64,000 nucleotides of DNA from the NCBI RefSeq assembly GCF_014650455.1, contig NZ_BMUZ01000003.1, positions 372,001-436,000 on the forward strand, in the 5' to 3' direction. Positions 62,136-64,000 of this stretch are shown piece after piece. Made by a program: the position numbers and the translations under genes. The notes beneath the pieces are model-generated. The model was not told where the DNA came from, did no database searches, and saw only the letters and a list, made by a program, of their open reading frames with translations. Position 1 is the stretch's first letter. Every line of letters begins with the position of its first letter. This stretch comes from Streptomyces xanthochromogenes (GTDB taxonomy: Bacteria; Actinomycetota; Actinomycetes; Streptomycetales; Streptomycetaceae).

Positions 62136-62703
62136 CTCGCGCTCCTTAACGCCAGGGGGTCTATTCCAACGTCCTGGACGTGCACGTTCATGCAACCCGA
62201 ATCACGCAATAACGTCTTCTTCTCCTTAAGAAGATGAATCCGAAACGACTATCCCATACCCGCAGAACGGTTGTCGAGTACGGCAAACACCGCCCATGAC
62301 ACGCATGGGGTCGCTGAGTAAGCAGTGACGGAAGAGTTGTGGCACATGGCCATTTCTTGCCGGTTAATTCAAGGCACGATTTTTGTTCGCGTACAAGCAA
62401 GCGTCGGCCCCGGTCGAGTACCGACCTCGCGCTTCACCAAGTACAGATGCGCGTACCGACCGTTCATTTCGAGCCGCGCGGAGTACCCCGACATCGAGAC
62501 CGGAGGAATCGCGGCGTCCGCTACCTGCCCGACTCCGGGCCGGCACTCGCGAGAACAAGACGGCTCGCCCGACCACTCAGGCCCGTGGCGGCCCGGCCAC
62601 GTCCCGCTCCGGCAGGAGGTCGCCTCCGCCCCTCCACTCCAGCCCTTGCCCAGCCTATCGAGATTCGATAGATTCCCATCGTGAATCGATGGAAGGGTGG
62701 GTC
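62136..62703. other. Divergent promoter region of the unusual operon
   Basis: About 570 bases. Positions ~62190-62400 are clearly AT-richer than the surroundings, as expected for the promoter of the minus-strand operon. TCTTCTTCTCCTTAAGAAGA near 62214-62233 can form a short hairpin. The right part holds the two palindromes at 62655-62692. No gene is supported. Confidence 0.5.
62655..62692. promoter_or_regulatory. Two adjacent palindromes upstream of DUF2975 gene
   Basis: CTATCGA-GAT-TCGATAG at 62655-62671 and CCATCG-TGAAT-CGATGG at 62676-62692, both perfect dyads sharing an ATCGA/TCGAT core, 12-49 bases before the ATG. A tandem operator for the HTH protein encoded two genes downstream is likely. 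Confidence 0.6.
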
Positions 62704-63195
62704 ATGGGGAAGCTGACAGTGGGCGCGCTGCGCGTCGTGCTCGTGGTGGTGTTCGCGGGCACGGTGTTCGTGCAGGCCGGGATGGTGTGGGCGGTGGTCG
62801 GCGGGAGCGATCCGGAGGACGGGTCGCTCCCGTTGACCGCGCTGCGCGTGATCACGGCCCTGGGCATGCTGTCGGTCCAGGTCGCCCTGGTGTGTGTATG
62901 GCGGCTGGTGACGATGGTCCGGCGCGGAACCGTGTTCTCGCACAGGGCCTTCCGATCCGTGGACGTCCTGATCGGCGCGATCGTGGCGGCTGCCCTCGTG
63001 TGGTTCGCGGTCACGGCCGTCAATGCGCCGGGCCAGCGGGAGGATCCCGGCGTCAGCCTCATCATGGCCGGGGTCGGCGTGGCCATCCTCGGGGTCGCTC
63101 TCATCGTGCACGTGCTGCGGATGCTGCTCGCCCAGGCCGTGGCCCGCGATGTCGAAGCCACCCAGATGCAGGCCGAGTTGGACGAGGTCATCTGA
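62704..63195 (+). CDS. DUF2975 membrane protein
   Basis: A 163-residue protein with four membrane helices (VGALRVVLVVVFAGTVFVQA, ALRVITALGMLSVQVALVCV, VDVLIGAIVAAALVWFAVTA, MAGVGVAILGVALIVHVLRM), the usual DUF2975 layout. It is coupled to a YozG-type HTH gene whose ATG overlaps its TGA, a pairing found throughout Gram-positive bacteria. Its role is unknown; it may be a membrane partner that sequesters the HTH protein. ATG 62704 follows GGAAGGGTGG. Confidence 0.85.
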   Translation: MGKLTVGALRVVLVVVFAGTVFVQAGMVWAVVGGSDPEDGSLPLTALRVITALGMLSVQVALVCVWRLVTMVRRGTVFSHRAFRSVDVLIGAIVAAALVWFAVTAVNAPGQREDPGVSLIMAGVGVAILGVALIVHVLRMLLAQAVARDVEATQMQAELDEVI

Positions 63196-63416
63196 TGCCG
63201 ATCGCCGTCGACATCGACGTGATGCTGGCCAGGCGGAAGATGTCCGTGGGCGAACTCGCGGACCGCGTGGGGATCACGCCCGCCAATCTGGCGGTGCTCA
63301 AGAACGGCCGCGCCAAGGCGGTGCGCTTCGCGACGCTCGCCGCGCTCTGCGAAGTCCTCGAGTGTCAGCCGGGCGACCTCCTGCGCTGGGAGGTAGAACA
63401 CACCGAGGGCGAATGA
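63195..63416 (+). CDS. YozG-like XRE helix-turn-helix protein
   Basis: A 73-residue Cro/CI-type DNA-binding protein. The motif MSVGELADRVGITPANLAVL followed by KNGRAKAVRFATLAALCEVL is almost the whole protein, as in YozG/YdcN regulators. Its ATG overlaps the DUF2975 stop (TGATG). It probably autoregulates through the palindromes at 62655-62692. Confidence 0.9.
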   Translation: MPIAVDIDVMLARRKMSVGELADRVGITPANLAVLKNGRAKAVRFATLAALCEVLECQPGDLLRWEVEHTEGE

Positions 63417-63448
63417 CCCACCGCCGGCCCACGGCTGCCACAGCCGCT

Positions 63449-63925
63449 TCAGCCCGCGGGCGTGCCGATCTGGTCACGTTCGAGCGCGGAGCGCAGCTCT
63501 GACAGGGCCTGGGCGGCGGCCGCCGTCGCGGAGCTGCCGAGAGCGCCTTCGAGCAGTTCCTTCAGACCGGTGGCGAAGGTCTTCTCGGCCGCGGCGAGGA
63601 GACGCGAGCCGTCTTCGGTGAGCTCCAGCAGGGAGGACCTGCGGTCCTCGGGGTTGGCCCGACGGACCATCCAACCCTGCTTCTCCAGACGGTCGATGCC
63701 CTTGCTGGTCGCGCCGACACCGATGGCGAACTCCGCGGCCAGATCGGCCACCCGGCAGCCGGGGCACTCCCGAAGGAAGCGCAGGAACTCGAACTGCGAG
63801 GTGACGATGCCGTGTTGCTGACGCAAGCGCTCGTTCAGCGCGTTGTACAGGCGCGTCTCGCAGCGAACGAGGTCGGCGAAGAAGCCCTGGAGGTCCGAGG
63901 CGTCATGCGCGTTTTTATATGCCAT
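63449..63925 (-). CDS. MarR family transcriptional regulator
   Basis: A 158-residue MarR-type regulator. The winged helix reads GCRVADLAAEFAIGVGATSK, then GIDRLEKQGWMVRRANPEDR with the wing Asp-Arg-Arg. The dimerisation helices lie at both ends. Its start codon falls inside an 18-bp palindrome, pointing to autorepression. It is divergent from a gene beginning at 63970 that it probably also controls. Confidence 0.92.
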   Translation of the reverse strand: MAYKNAHDASDLQGFFADLVRCETRLYNALNERLRQQHGIVTSQFEFLRFLRECPGCRVADLAAEFAIGVGATSKGIDRLEKQGWMVRRANPEDRRSSLLELTEDGSRLLAAAEKTFATGLKELLEGALGSSATAAAAQALSELRSALERDQIGTPAG

Positions 63926-63933
63926 GGCATATA
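63916..63933. promoter_or_regulatory. MarR operator overlapping its own start codon
   Basis: Perfect palindrome TATATGCCATGGCATATA. The MarR ATG is the complement of 63923-63925, inside the dyad. The site is 37 bases from the divergent start at 63970, so one bound dimer could block both genes. Confidence 0.75.
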
Positions 63934-63969
63934 CTGTAGAGGAAGATACATCGACGGGAGAAGCCGCGG

Positions 63970-64000
63970 ATGAGCAAGGAACAACTCGCCAGGATCGACG
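63970..64000 (+). CDS. Start of a gene cut by the window end
   Basis: ATG 63970 follows GGGAG at 63956-63960 and encodes MSKEQLARID before the window ends. The product cannot be identified from ten residues. It is divergent from the MarR gene and probably under its control. Confidence 0.55.
   Translation, partial: MSKEQLARID

Overview
The window is very high-GC actinobacterial DNA with Streptomyces-type gene structure: GTG/TTG starts, GTGA/ATGA gene overlaps, leaderless starts behind TAGGNT boxes, a SARP regulator and a venezuelin-type lanthipeptide locus. Streptomyces, probably an accessory or chromosome-arm region, is the best guess. No tRNA, rRNA, insertion sequence, CRISPR array or replication origin was seen.

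Layout. 0-15 kb: mostly regulators and orphan genes. These are a degenerate ECF-sigma-like protein, an AraC regulator with a dihydrofolate-reductase-like protein, a membrane XRE-NACHT NTPase divergent from a LuxR-SARP fusion regulator, a membrane metallophosphoesterase, a sarcosine/dimethylglycine-type N-methyltransferase, an acyltransferase-3 next to a CTGCTA microsatellite, and a PadR/membrane-protein pair. 15-29 kb: a TetR/nitroreductase divergon with clear operators, a GNAT, a gamma-glutamyltransferase-like protein, a FUSC membrane protein behind an overlapping short upstream ORF, a TetR, a SnoaL-like protein with a 53-bp inverted repeat upstream, a DUF4118 protein, an RsbW-like/STAS pair and a secreted phosphodiester glycosidase.

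29-33 kb: an alcohol dehydrogenase and, divergently, a three-gene operon (thymidylate-synthase-like CMP hydroxymethylase, methyltransferase, CMP N-glycosidase). Its composition matches biosynthesis of the thiamine antivitamin bacimethrin. 33-37 kb: three enzyme/regulator divergons. 36.9-41.9 kb: a class IV lanthipeptide cluster (LanL synthetase, venezuelin-like precursor, two-gene ABC exporter). 43-51.7 kb: a deoxynucleoside kinase, a SelA-like PLP enzyme, a PoxB-like thiamine-diphosphate (ThDP) enzyme, a glutamate-synthase-like FMN protein, an alpha/beta hydrolase and an MFS exporter.

51.9-62.1 kb holds the most unusual content. It is a tightly overlapping minus-strand operon encoding an AMP-ligase/aldehyde-dehydrogenase fusion, a ThDP enzyme with Asp at the usual catalytic Glu position, a FabF-like ketosynthase, a stand-alone condensation-domain protein carrying remnants of an adenylation and a carrier domain, an alpha-oxoamine synthase, an acyl carrier protein and an SDR. 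I cannot assign this set to a known product. A plausible logic is carboxylate activation and reduction, ketosynthase elongation on the ACP, decarboxylative C-C bond formation with an amino acid, ketoreduction, and acyl transfer. The right edge carries a DUF2975/YozG-type HTH pair with two palindromes and a MarR gene whose start codon lies inside a perfect 18-bp palindrome, divergent from a gene cut by the window end.
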